A DNA stretch of 64,000 nucleotides from Ligustrum vulgare (GCA_963555705.1 OY743181.1:23254513-23318512), one strand, 5' to 3'; counted from the first letter of the stretch, positions 22,380 to 34,051 are shown. Numbers and translations are program-made. Notes: generated by a model not told the origin, from the sequence alone.

Positions 22380-23196
22380 ATCTGATGACATCATGTTGGA
22401 GCAGTTACTAAAAAGACTACCACCAAGGAGGGCAATTGATCATGAAATTGAACTTATTCTAGGGTACAAGCCACCTGCCAGGGCACCCTATCAGATGTCT
22501 TAACCCGAGTTTTAAGAACTTAGGTAACAATTGGGAGAAATGTTGGAAAGTGAGATTATTGTGCCTGCTAAATCACCATATGGAGCTCCCGTCTGTATTT
22601 TAGAAAAATGCTGATAGTTCTCTCAAAATGAGTTATGATTATTTTGTACTGAACAAGATCACTATGAAAATTAGTTATCTTATTCCACTTGTAGTGGATT
22701 GCTTCAACCGACTAAGCAAGGTGAAGTATTATAAGAAGATTAATCTTAGATCTAGATACTGGCAAGTTCGGATCAAGGATGGAGATGAAGCAAAGACTAC
22801 TATGGTAACCAAATATGGAACTTTCAAATTCAAAGTCATGTCTTTTGGCTTGAGAAACGCTCATGCCACTTTCTGCACGATGATGAATCAGGTGCTTCAC
22901 AAATTTTTGGATGATTTCGTAATTGTGTACTTGGACGACATTGTAATCTACAACGAGACATTAGAGGAACATGTACACCATGTGAGAAGAGTCCTTAGTC
23001 TCCCAGAGAATGAACTTTAAGCTAAATCATCCAAATGATCATTCACCCAAATTTTTATCAGCTTTTGGGTCACATTATTGAGCAAAGAAATGTTCACATG
23101 AATTCGAAGAAGGTTATAGAAATTAAGAATAGGCGATCACCAAAGAACATATATGATGTACGCTTATTTTTTGGGTTACTCAATTATTATCGAACA
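22380..23196 (+). pseudogene. Chromovirus reverse transcriptase, 5' part
   Basis: Copies element RNA into DNA in active relatives. The N-terminal RT motif LPPRRAIDHEIELI begins near 22410, followed by stops within the next 40 codons, then KSPYGAPVC. From 22628 a clean frame carries KVKYYKKINLRSRYWQVRI, KFKVMSFGLRNAHATF and the catalytic YLDDIVIY (about 22930-22950). The reading stops at NYYR (23193) because a Helitron is inserted. It resumes at 26988 with FVKGYTEIALPLTELKKK. Confidence 0.85.
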
Positions 23197-23561
23197 CTAG
23201 TATTTCTTCCGTGTGATGCACGGAAGTTGCTATTCAAAAATATTGATTTCGATGAATATTTGTAAAACTTTAATGCTTATACATAATTAACACAAATCCA
23301 AAATGCATGAGAAATAATATTATATTACAATAATATGATATTATTTTAATAGTATGCTTTTAATTAAAACATCAAGATTTTAATTTATTTTAAAGTATAA
23401 AATATTTTTTTGTTTGTAATAATTATTATTTACTTGATAATTATTTTATTATATTTAAGTCGAAAAATATGTAATATGGGTATCAAATCGAAGATCTCAA
23501 CAAGAAGTTTAATACAAGCTAACAAGTGAGAAAATATTGTAAACATATTGTCCGTAAAATC

Positions 23562-24383
23562 TAGGCATGGGCATGGTTCCATATGGTTCTGGTTTCCAGG
23601 GAACCAAGAACCGATGGTTCTTTTGTAAAAAGAACCGTTGTGTAAGAGAAGAATCAAATCGGAATTGAACCGTTCCGTTCTTTTGGTTTTGGTTTTGGTT
23701 CTGATTTCCTAAACTAAAATTTTTAAACTTAAGCGATGAAGTCATGGTAGATTTTAGCTGATAAGAGTCGTAAGACGGTAAGGTCATCGACCTTGATCAA
23801 AATGCGAATACAACACTCAAAATTCTTGACATCAAAATATTCACTCTCTTTCAGATAGTAACATATCTCCTCATCCGCGCGTGTGTTCCTTCTAAAAATT
23901 CTTCGATTTCTGCTCGTAGTTCTCCACTTTTTCAGGGAACAGTCGCACAAGTCCAGCAAATCCTTGAAAACAAGATAAAAATTAATTGTACGATGAAGAG
24001 TGAAGATTTATTGTTTGTTGATTCTTGAAGAATTGACGGCTGAATGGTTGAAGCAAAATGATAGAACCAGTGAAAGAAAAATGATTTTTGATCTATACTT
24101 TTTGGTTTATTACTTGTTTTGCGTATAATTATTGTAATGTTGAATGAGTTAATAGTTGTTGAATAATTGATATTGACTAAAGGACTGGATAACATCCATT
24201 AAGATTAAAAATTGATGATTTTTTTTTAAATTTTATATTTAAAAAAATCATGTTTTTTTCTATCAGTTCTGGTTCTAAACAAAGAACCGGAACTGAAGGT
24301 TATTGATTTTTAGAATCAGGACCGTTTCAAATTTTGATAGAATCGAATCGAACCGTTGGTTTTGGTTCTTTTTCCCAAGCCTA
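23562..24383. mobile_element. Non-autonomous hAT element inside the Helitron
   Basis: Left end TAGGCATGGGCATGGTTCC, right end GGTTCTTTTTCCCAAGCCTA, imperfectly inverted. Eight-base flanks GTAAAATC (23554-23561) and GTAACCTC (24384-24391) are a decayed 8-bp duplication. A related segment without the insertion lies near 24640 (CCGTAAAATCGTCTCAAATA), an empty site. Internal sequence is rich in GGTTC/GAACC words, as in hAT subterminal repeats. No transposase. Confidence 0.8.
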
Positions 24384-24389
24384 GTAACC

Positions 24390-25432
24390 TCGTCTCAAAG
24401 ATCAAATGTAAAAGTTTTTATAGTTTTTAAACTCAACATCTGATTCATTTTAAATTATATCATTTAAGTTCAATAATACAATCTATAAACTATTTTTTGT
24501 ATTAGTTATTATTATTTTTATAATTATTATATTATTTTGAAGTAGAAAAAATATGCAATATGAGTGTTAAATCGAAGTCTCAATTAAAATTTTAATACAA
24601 GATAACAAGTTAGAGCAAACTGAAAATATATTGTCCGTAAAATCGTCTCAAATATCAAATCGTCTCGAAGTTTCTTGATTTACCTTTTCATCTTGAAAAT
24701 CAATTACAATTTTTTTTTTAATTCATAAAAAAAAGTTATCAATATCACATAAATATTTGTTCCTTTAAAAATAGAAAATGAAAGATGATAAAATAGGAGC
24801 TTTCATCAATCTATTTTTTATTTCCTTTTCATTTTAATAAAAATTTGAGTATATATCACAAATATATCTATTTTTTCACTTTATTACAAATTTAATTTAA
24901 ATGTAATTTAGTTTTCTCACTTTAAGCTTTAAATCAATTTCAATTACAATGTTTAAAGGAATTTCATGGAACGATAAACATACAAACCGTAAAAGAAATC
25001 TAAGATATGTGTAATTGTACATTTTTTGTAATTAATTGTTTTCCTTTATTTCTCATTTTTAATTAAATATTCATTACATATGTTAACATATGAATATCAA
25101 TTATATTTTTTTTTTAAATTCCTAAAAAAAAAAAAGTTGTCATTATCACATAAATTTTTTTATATTTAAGAATATAAAGAGAAAAAGAATAAAATAGGAC
25201 TGTTCATTGATTTATTTTTTTATTTTCCCTTTCATTCTAGAGCATAAATTTCCTGGAACGGTAAACATACGAACCCTAAAATAAATTAAGGTATGTGTAA
25301 TTATATCTTTTTTTGTAATTTATTGTCTTCTTTAATTTGTCATTTTAATTAAATACTCATTCCATATGTTAATATATAAATCCGATATATGTGAGTAATA
25401 AATGATTGTGCATCGCATGAGTGTAACACTAG
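24390..25432 (+). repeat. Internal duplications and a nested Helitron-type 3' end
   Basis: The segment 24500-24660 repeats the sequence at 23420-23560. Two tandem copies of about 370 bp follow (about 24700-25080 and 25090-25400), sharing AATAAAATAGGA-like and GGAACG(A/G)TAAACATAC blocks. The second ends in GTGTAACACTAG (25432), a Helitron-like 3' terminus on the plus strand preceded by a weak hairpin (GCATCGCATG). Confidence 0.6.
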
Positions 25433-25799
25433 TTGATTTATAAATTGTCATGATTGCATTAAAAAACAAAAGCTTATATTTATCTAATATATGCAATGTC
25501 TATTTCATCTTGATATTCATTGTTCAAAATATAATTTACCACACATTCTACAAAAATTTTATAAATCATATTATTTGAAATGATGAGTCTGAAACAGAGG
25601 GCTAATAATAACACGACACATTATTTACCATTAAATAAACTACTAAATTTTCATTTTCTTTGAAATTAATAATAGCTCATAAAAATTATTGAAATTAACA
25701 GTCATGTATTACTTAAATATATAATTGACTTACTATTCAAAGAAGCTATTATAATTTGAATTAATTATATTATTTATTAAATTTTATTAGTTATTGTGA

Positions 25800-25924
25800 T
25801 ATAATATTATTTTTCATGCATTTTTGGATTTGTGTTAATTATGTATAACATTAAAGTTTTACAAATACTTTTCGAAATTAATATTTTTGAATAACTTTCG
25901 CGCATTGCACGGAAGAGATACTAG
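25800..25924 (+). mobile_element. Helitron 3' end, inverted relative to the outer Helitron
   Basis: Reads outward as GCGCATTGCACGGAAGAGAT followed by ACTAG (CTAG at 25921-25924). These 125 bp are an inverted, diverged copy of the outer Helitron's 3' end (23197-23340). So a related Helitron in the opposite orientation is nested in or fused to the outer one. The hairpin stem here carries mismatches. Confidence 0.7.
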
Positions 25925-26980
25925 TTTGTATCCAATCAATAAAATTATACCTTTATTTACAAAATCAATAATTACGAAAATCTCCAATTATCATGATACC
26001 AAGAAATTATACTACAAATCTTATATCATATAATTCGTACACAATTATTTAAAAATTATAATTCATTCTTGATTATAATATTAATATTTATTAATATTAT
26101 TAATTAAAAAAATCAAAGTATCAATTATTCAATATTAGTCTCGTTAATATTGTTTATAATTTGTTTGTAAACAAAACATTTTTCACCCAATTTTTTACTA
26201 CAAATATTTTTCAAAACCATTTTCAAACATACATTTTACTCCAAAGCAACAATAATTAGACAATTTTTTTAAACCAATTCATGTTGAACATAAATGTATT
26301 TAAATTAAACTAAATTAATTAAGTAATATAACATATATTGAAAAATTCATACATATAAGATTAATTAAATTGAACTGATTAATTACGTAATTAAAATTTG
26401 ATTACCCAAAATGAAGTTAGGATATTTAATTAGTTTTAATTGCATTTTAATTCAATCACCCAAAATGAAGTTAGGAAATAGGATATATAATAAGATTAGT
26501 AATTATATTAAAATAAAATATTCTATTAAGTAAAAGCAACTTTTGATTTTCTTATTCATAATTAGACGATTTTTTTAAAGCAATTAATATCAAACATACA
26601 TGAATTCCATTTTTTTAAGTAATTAATTAACAATAATTATGGCGAGACATTTATTTGTGATATTTTTAAGTAATATTGTGACGTGCGGCACATTTATTGG
26701 GTGATGAAAAAGTAAATGATGAGGTAGTTATTTTCACCACCCAAAGAATGTGTGACATATCATAACGTTACTTAAAAATATCTCCCAAAAAATATCTTCC
26801 TGAAATTACTCATTCATTAATAATAGCTCATAAAAACATTCCATTTAAGGCAAGTATATATAGAAATTATAAACAAATGTCACAAATGCATCGAGCCATT
26901 TTTGGAAGGTATTTTAAGTGGGAAACTGTGTGTGTAAAATGATGACAGCTATCTTATTATTGTATATATATAGAATACAG
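25925..26980. other. AT-rich remainder of the Helitron
   Basis: No coding sequence. Contains a direct repeat of ACCCAAAATGAAGTTAGGA at about 26404 and 26458. Confidence 0.6.
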
Positions 26981-26987
26981 ATATAGA

Positions 26988-28930
26988 TTTGTGAAGGGAT
27001 ACACAGAAATTGCACTACCTCTGACTGAGCTAAAGAAGAAGTAAAAAGTTAAGGACTGGTCTACACAATGCCAAGCAATTTTGAAAACTTGAAGAAGTCT
27101 ATGTACACAAACCTAGTATTAACCTTACCGAATGTGATGAAACTGTTTGAAGATCAGATGAATGCTTTAGATTTTGGTGTTGGTGAAGTCCTCATGCAGG
27201 AAGGACATCTGATCACTTTTGAAAGTCGAAAGCTCAATAATGTAGAACGTCGTTATTCAGCACAATAAAAAGAGTTATCGACAGTTGTCTATTGCCTCAG
27301 AGTATGGTGTCACTATCCACTTGGGTCTCCGTTTATTGTGAGAATTGATAATACTGCGGTCAACATCTTCATGTCCCAACCGAAACATTCTAGCAAACAA
27401 GCTCGTTGGCAAGAACTTCTTTCAGAGTTCAACTTCATGTTAAAGGATTATCCTAGTTCTAGCATTCATATCGCGGATGCTCTCAATTGTTGGGATGACT
27501 TAGCTTCAATTTGTGCAATGGCTGCTCTGAATATGAGCACTTATGGAGAAGGACCAAGCTACACAATATTTTTCAACCTCAATCAGGGCAAGATTAGTTA
27601 GTTCTGGTTAGATGAGGGTCTAGTAAAGACAAACGGAGAACACGTATATATCTCAAAGGATGGAGGTTTGAGGAAATATTTTATAACAGAATGACACAAC
27701 ACGCTCTGGGTGGGACATCCTAGAAAAGAACGCACTTGTGCACTTTTACAACGTGCTTTTTATTGGCCGCAAATGCAGAACAACATTACAAATTATGCGA
27801 AAACTTGTCTTGTTTTTCGCAGGATAAGACAGATCACCAGAAGAAAGCGGGCTTGCTTGAACATCTTTCCGTCCCATCTAGGCTATTTGAGAGCATATCG
27901 ATGGACTATATAATTGGATTGATACAAGTCGTAGATTTTGACACTATTATCGTGGCAGTTGACCGTATATCAAAAATTGTAACTTTTAATACTAGGGCTA
28001 CTTAAAGACATTGTTAGTAATCGAGATCCCCGATTTACTAGCATACATATTTTGGAACGAATTATTCAAACTTTTTTGTTCAACTTTGAGCATGAGTTCT
28101 CGTTTTCACCCACAAACTTATGGACAAATGGAGCGCTTCTCTATGATTGAGGAATATATTCAGCACTTTATCTCTACTTCGCCAAAAAATTGGGAGAAAC
28201 TTTTGGATGTAGCCCAGGCATATAATTCAATGCCCAAAATAACTCTTCCACTAATAAGAGTGCTTTTCAGATTGTCACTGGAAATCAACTGTTACTTCCT
28301 CATACTGGGGAGATGAATCTAAGTACCAAGTTCCGTCAAGCAAAGAACTTCTCTCAAGAAAAGAAACTAAATATTGAAATGGCCTGAAGCTATCTTGAGA
28401 AAGCACATAAACTATACAAGAAGCTTGCTGATCTGAAATGCTGTTTTGTTGAATTCAATATGGGAGATTTGGTATGGTTAAACTTCCCGATAGAAATAGT
28501 TAAAAGCTCGCTAGAGGCAAAGACTCTTGATTGGTTCCAAAATATATCGGGCCATTACCCATTGTGAAGAGGATTGGAAAAGTTGAATACAGAGTAGAAC
28601 TCCTTCATGGTGCAAAATTTACAAGGTCCTTCATGTTGGTGTACTTAAGCCATATTTTGCAGACAAGGAGGATGCATCCAGGAATAAGCTAAAGCAACCT
28701 GTGTTTGAATTGAAATGTTTGGAAAGAGGGTTTCTAAAGCTATTCTTGATCATTGAGTGACCCGAGCTTCCAGGAAGGATCATCAAGAGTACTTGGTGAA
28801 ATGGAGTTGATATAGTAGCGAGGAGAATACTTGGGAAAGAGAAAATGACCTTGGAGCTTTCAAGCCTCTAATTAAAGAATATCATGAACTGATGGCAGCG
28901 ATGAGGTTGACAAACACAAATGGGGGAGAA
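26988..28930 (+). pseudogene. Chromovirus RT C-terminus, RNase H, integrase and chromodomain
   Basis: Continues the element interrupted by the Helitron. RNase H appears from about 27120 (DFGVGEVLMQEGHLITFESRK, with one stop before KELSTVVYCLRVW) to DALNCWDDLA (about 27500), where the family has DALSR. Integrase zinc-binding and core segments run 27700-28320 (GHPRKERTCALLQRAFYWPQM, then SRFHPQTYGQMERF with the catalytic E) in several frames. At about 28735-28880 a chromodomain is readable (EYLVKWS, a stop, then YSSEENTWERENDL), which binds methylated histone H3 in active chromoviruses and guides integration. Many stops make the element inert. Confidence 0.85.
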
Positions 28931-29570
28931 TGTCAAGGACTGCAGCTGATACTTAGCCATTTGACCCACTCCCAGTCTTAATTTTCCCAACTTTGGCCAT
29001 ACTTTATAAATATTATTTCAAGTTGTAATTTCCTTTCAGTTGTAATTATTCGTTTCAATTTCAATAGTACTCTGCCAGTTGTAAACATTTAGTACGATTC
29101 CTCTTCTTTTAAACGTCTATTCATGTCACTTAGATTTTTTCTATTTAAGCTATTATAGGGGGTAATAGGTATTCAAAACTTTTCAAGCTTACTAGTGTCC
29201 GCCCCTTGCACAAGCATTTTTAATTTATTGCTTTCATCAATCAATTTAATTTACTGCTTTTCTTCAATCAATGAATAATCAAATCTCAATGCATTCAAAT
29301 TCTCTGTTGTAAAGCTTTTTTCAAATTGTATTCAAATCTTCTTTCGTCTCGAAGAGATTGAGTAAATACGAAAGGTAGTCTAAGGGAGTAGATTTCTGCC
29401 ACACAGTGTCTCTTTCTGTGCTAAGAGGAAATGACCCCTTGAAACATGAGTATGCTACAGTTTTAAAAGGTCGAAATCGAGCGCCACACTAACCAAAGTT
29501 TACCCTCACTAGTTATTCTTCTTGAAACATAATCATTGAGTGACAAAGTTCACCAAAAACAATAATACAG
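28931..29570 (+). repeat. 3' LTR of the chromovirus
   Basis: Begins TGTCAAGGACTGCAGC immediately after a purine-rich tract (AATGGGGGAGAA, 28919-28930), the usual polypurine primer position. The right end is uncertain because no 5' LTR is available for comparison. Length of about 0.6 kb is an estimate. Confidence 0.6.
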
Positions 29571-30245
29571 GACCTGTTAACAACAAATTAAAGTGGATTA
29601 ATTTTGTATTAATCAGTGTTTAGATAATCGGAAATAGGTCCGAACCGGAAAAGGCAACGGGTCAAGGATCAGAAGGTTCGGTCGGGTCGAACCGGTTTTA
29701 CTTAAAATATAAAAAATTATTCAAAAAATCATAAAATTTTCTAATAAACAAGTTATTTTACAAATAAACTAATATTTACTCATTTTAAAAAATAAAATTA
29801 TATAAAAAAGTAGCTTAAAATAACTAGATAAAAACAAAACAAAAAAAAAAGCAAAAAATAAAAAAAGGCCAGTTCCTGATTTTCCTGGTTGAACGATCGA
29901 AAACTAGGTCAACAGGTTGATTTTTGGGGTGAATCGGATTGGCTTTTCGACCGTTTCTCGATTTTTAAGGTCGAATCGGTTGGTACAGTTAGAGGTGTCA
30001 AGACGGACGAGCCGCCCATACACGTGAAAATCAGCCCAGATCGACCCGGGACAGAGGGCCGACCCATGACTCGTACAGGCGGTTAACGGGTTCAGAAGTT
30101 GTGAATCGTGGGTTTCGCGGGCCAAACATTCGCAGGTCGTGGTTAACTCGCTAGCCCATGAAAAAAAACTGTTTTTATTAAATATAGTAACATTGAAAAT
30201 CTCATTTCTTCTATAAATTCTAATACAATTTTTAAAGGAAAATCT

Positions 30246-31050
30246 TGGGGGCCGTTCTCTTTGTGTTTCAATTTTAAATTTTAGATTTTGTTTTGAATTT
30301 TGAATTTTGGTTGTTTGTTTTGGGATTGATGAAAATATGTTCTCTTTATGATTTTGAAAAACTGTTTTCAAAAATAGAAAACTGAAAAATGCGTTTACTT
30401 TGTAATTTTCTGTTATATTTATTTTGTGATATTTTATATGTAAAAAATGGTTGATTTGTTGAATTACATTAATTTTAATGTCAATAAATCAGTTAGTTCT
30501 CTATGTCAATAAATTCACCATTAATATTGTTTCAGCTAAACAAAAATCCAACATCATACCAACAAAATCTTAACATGGATCTATATATAATGACAAAATA
30601 ACATAAGAGTTTCAAGTGAAGGAAGTGTCTCGCATTTACATAAAAAAATTAAAAAAAATCTTAACATGAATCTATATATAATGACAAAATAACATAAAAA
30701 TTTCAAGTGAAGGAAGTGTCTCACATTTACAAAAAAAAAAAAATAAAAAAAAATAAAAAAATAAATAAATAATCTGAACATGTATCTATATATAATGACA
30801 AAATAATATAAGAATTTCGAGTGAAAGAAGTGTCTCACATTTACCGAAAAAAAAGTCATAAACGCGTGTTTTGGACTTTTTAACTCAAAATATCCGAAAC
30901 GCAATAAACTCGTTTTGAGTTTCCTTTGTATTTTTTTTGTTTTTGTTTTGGAAAACGAATTTTTGAAAATGGACAAAGTGGACACAGTTTTGATATTTTC
31001 GAAAATCGAAAACTCAAAACGGGCTGAAAACAGTAAAGAGAACAGTGCTT
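30246..31050. mobile_element. Innermost inverted-repeat element with GTTCTCTTT ends
   Basis: The left end GGGGGCCGTTCTCTTTGTG and the inverted right end AAGCACTGTTCTCTTTACTG share the GTTCTCTTT core and a GTTTT-rich extension. A related right end occurs at about 15055-15076. The interior contains a three-copy tandem repeat. The target duplication is not clear. Superfamily unknown. Confidence 0.6.
30571..30845. repeat. Three tandem copies of a roughly 70-bp unit
   Basis: Copies at 30571-30639, 30661-30731 and 30774-30844, each containing CTATATATAATGACAAAATA and GTGTCTC(G/A)CATTTAC, separated by A-rich spacers of growing length. The long minus-strand frame here is produced by this repetition and is not a gene. 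Confidence 0.85.
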
Positions 31051-31510
31051 ATTTTTTCTCCCTAATAGCTATGTAACGTAATCTTCTTTGATAATAGTTT
31101 TTAGAAATACATTTAGCATTTAATTGTTATTTGTTTATATTTTATTTATATTTGCAAATTTAGAAGTAATTCAGGTAACATAAAATATAAATTTTATGTA
31201 AATATTTTATGGTATAAATATAAATTTATCATTTTAATCATTTTGTATTTATAAATTTGACAAAAAATTGGTATAAATATGAAAAAATCTATGTTTTTAT
31301 TCATACGGGCCGAATCAGAATGACCTGCGACCTGTATGGGCCAGCGGGCGACCTTGGGTTTTAATTCATAATTTGTGGGCTGACCCGGAACTGATCCGAA
31401 ACCCACAGCGAGAGGGCTTTTTTCAAGCGGGTCGTTACCGAGCTTTTATGTTGGCGGATCGGACCATCCGAATTGACACCTCTAAGTACAGTCCGATTTT
31501 CTAAACACTA

Positions 31511-32718
31511 GTATTAACATATTTCTTAATTGAGGATGTATGAGATTCCAAATGAGATCTCCATACCCAAGGAATTATCAATTTTATTTATTTATTTATT
31601 TTACAAGAAAAAATGTAATGTAATCTCCGTTTCATTAATGTTTAAGCCTCTCTTTGGTAAGATTGATCACATGAAAACATTTTATTAGATTTTTTTTTTC
31701 TTAAAAATTCAATAACTTCCACTTATTGAAGATTTTCGTTTACCATTTTTTACTTTTCAAAAAATTAGACCAGCAAAATATTGTCAATTCATTATTTATA
31801 AACAACCGATTATAAACCATTTATAGAACAGGGTCTGCGAATTTGGGCGTGGATTTATATAATTTCTTTTTTGTCTTTGATTCTGTATTTTGTTTTGCTT
31901 AGGTAAATTTGTTCCGTAGTGGGCACATGAAGGCACATGGGATGTTCCTTTCTCCTTAGTCATTGTAAGATAACTTGTCATTACCAAGTTAGGACTTAAG
32001 AGTAAAGATTTCACCCGCCAACGCAGTCACTTGGTATAAGACAAACTACAAGTATATAAGAGGACTTTGTATTAGAGATAAATCGCAGATTTTATTTTAT
32101 TTTATTATTTTTTGGGTCCAATCCCTTTTCACCTTTACCAAAAAATTTCTGGCCTGGCACCTTTAACTCCGCGCTAAAAACAAATGAGAGTTTTCGGTAA
32201 AACCTATGAACCGAGCGAGTTGGTAAGATGTGTGAAAATTAAGACACATTCAAATATCTTTTATGTATTACTCTGTACTAGTTTATTTCGATACATGGGT
32301 CTTATTTTGATTTAGCTCTTGATTATTGTATTTGCTGAAAATTTTTGTATTTTCGCTTCATTTTGAGTGAGACCTACTTTTTCTAATTTAAATATTTAGG
32401 TAGATTCGTGTTCTTCTCCATGAAAACATGGAAATCATATATTCACATGCTCAAAATGATGATTAAATTAAATGAGAGGATTAGTACCTCGAACAATTAT
32501 ATCTGTGTAATTGTTGTGTTTAAATTGTCCCTCTGAAAAACTGAAACATATCCATTATTTTCAAATTTCAACCCAAGGGAGTAAGACATCACTTTCCCCT
32601 CATTGTACTTTAATTAAGCCAAAAAGTTGAGATCGTGTGAAGTTTGAAGTCCTTATTCCCTTTTAAAGATGAAAGTAAATTATGTGGGTGATGTATGATA
32701 AAAGAGTAAATTATTGGG
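31511..32718. other. AT-rich intergenic stretch
   Basis: Nothing supportable beyond short homopolymer runs. Open frames are short and without recognisable domains. Confidence 0.5.
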
Positions 32719-32900
32719 GAGTGGAGGTAGGGCGGACCCAAGTAAGGTCCAGTTTTGAGCCGAGCTGGCTCGGTCCATGGCTCGGCTTGTCAAACGGACG
32801 AGTCGAGCAACGAGCTCGTGTCCGTTTGACTGTTGCCGAGCTCGGCTTGGCCCACGAGCCGCGAGCTCATGGGCAGAGCCGAGCTCGACTCGTTGAACTC

Positions 32901-32942
<42 letters not shown>

Positions 32943-33248
32943 TTGTGTTGTGTTTAAATCGTTTTTTTTTAATTTCTTTTTGGAAACGGTTACATGACCG
33001 TTTCAATTTTTTTTTTTTTTTTTCTTTGTTTTTTAACGAGCCAGCGAACCGCTCGACTCATTGAGCTCGTTGGCACGAGCTCGTGGCTCGTGCCAACGAG
33101 CCGCTCGTTGAACCACGATTTTCAGCTCGTGGTTCAATAATGTTGATTGGCTCGCCCACGAACTTGTTCATTTGACGAGCCGAGCCGTCCTAGGCTCGTG
33201 TTTTCGCGAGCCGACAGTGACTCGACCCGTTTGCCACCTTTACTTTTA
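32719..33248. mobile_element. hAT-like element rich in GAGCTCG/CGAGCTC words
   Basis: The right end reads inward AAAGGTGGCAAACGGGTCGA, a terminus typical of a common plant hAT MITE group. The left end GGAGGTAGGGCGGACCC is a diverged inverted match. Between them are many short palindromes built from GAGCTCG, CTCGTGGCTCGTG and related words, giving strong secondary-structure potential. An (ATT)n microsatellite (32902-32943) lies in the middle. No clear target duplication. Confidence 0.6.
32902..32943. repeat. (TTA)n microsatellite
   Basis: About 14 uninterrupted TTA units in the centre of the hAT-like element. Confidence 0.95.
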
Positions 33249-34050
33249 GGTCAACCCATTTTTTTTAAAAATAAATAAATAAATACAACCATATAGGATA
33301 AGGTGGACAATCCAAGCATTATCAGTAGGATGCTAAGATAATGGGTTTGACCAATTACGTTTTTTTCTATTTTGTAATCGACATACATTTTTCAAAAAAT
33401 AATGAAATCCCTGTTTTTTCTCCTCTTACGTTAGAGACACCAGTTTTTACTCCATGTTTGGCTGAAAGGCAAATATACAATTATTTCATTACAATAGTCC
33501 ATTTTCCATTACATATTAATTTGGGTAGCAATTTTCAAAACTCAGTTTCATAACAGTTATCACCCTAAATTCCCTTTTTAAGTAAAAAATTGAAATTAGA
33601 TTATTTCAACCCAAATATTACTATCTTTATATTAAATTTGAGATTTAAAATCATCGATTTCAATCTTTTTCATTTAAAAAAATTTCAGGGGCTCTACTCC
33701 CGAACCCCCAGGAGCCCCCTTCTTTATGGTCTTAACTCTTCCATACCCTATACTGAACAAAAATTTTGGATCCGTCCACAAGTGGAGGGGAAGAACAGAT
33801 AAATGAGTTCAAGAAAAGAAAATTTAGCATCAATGAAAATATAAATGTATCATATATTAAAGTTATTCTATGACAAAGTATAAGACCCTTCCAAGGCCTA
33901 TTCGAAAGAAAGTCCAGTATTTCTTGATTGTGAATATTTGAATTAGTTGTTCGCTATTCAAGAATTCTTATTTGGACGGTTCATATTATTCATACATAGT
34001 GTTTTATATAGAATTTCCATAAATCTATTCTGAGTAGGAAATATGGCTAT
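33249..34050. other. AT-rich intergenic stretch
   Basis: No gene seen. The segment 33690-33785 is GC-richer (CCCCAGGAGCCCCCTTC and TTTTGGATCCGTCCAC) and may be an isolated transposon end, but no partner was found. Confidence 0.4.
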
Positions 34051-34051
34051 G

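Larger units (their letters stand above)
23197..26987 (-). mobile_element. Non-autonomous Helitron inserted in the chromovirus RT
   Basis: On the minus strand the element starts with TC (TCTATATCTGTATTCTATAT, from 26987) and ends with CTAG (23200-23197). About 7 bases inside that terminus lies a perfect 7-bp hairpin TTCCGTG-TGATG-CACGGAA (23207-23225). These are the diagnostic ends of a Helitron. Insertion is between A (23196) and T (26988) with no target duplication, as expected, and removing it rejoins the RT reading frame. No Rep/helicase gene is present. The AT-rich interior contains a hAT element, tandemly duplicated segments and two further Helitron-like ends. Confidence 0.85.
29990..31484. 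mobile_element. hAT element nested in the outer MITE
   Basis: Perfect inverted ends TAGAGGTGTCAA and TTGACACCTCTA. Flanks GGTACAGT (29982-29989) and AGTACAGT (31485-31492) form an 8-bp duplication with one mismatch. The ends are GC-rich (GACCCGGGACAGAGGGCCGA region). No transposase is present. It is interrupted by the element at 30246-31050. Confidence 0.8.
29614..31510. mobile_element. Outer hAT-like MITE, interrupted by two nested elements
   Basis: Ends CAGTGTTTAG (29614) and CTAAACACTA (to 31510) are inverted with one mismatch, and ACCGATT-like inner sequence continues the match. GTATTAAT (29606-29613) and GTATTAAC (31511-31518) flank as an 8-bp duplication with one change. Its own sequence is only about 394 bp. 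The rest is a second hAT element inserted at 29990. Confidence 0.75.

Noticed and set aside
23197..25924. MULE with 125-bp terminal inverted repeats
   Set aside because: Hairpin plus CTAG ends, A|T target and restored RT frame across 23196/26988 favour Helitrons; no 9-bp duplication at these arms.
20900..28930. Possible endogenous pararetrovirus
   Set aside because: Integrase and chromodomain are present and the order is that of a Ty3/gypsy chromovirus; no movement protein seen.
30581..30985. 134-residue minus-strand frame with a repeated membrane-like motif
   Set aside because: The repetition is the 70-bp tandem repeat translated; it lies inside a transposon.
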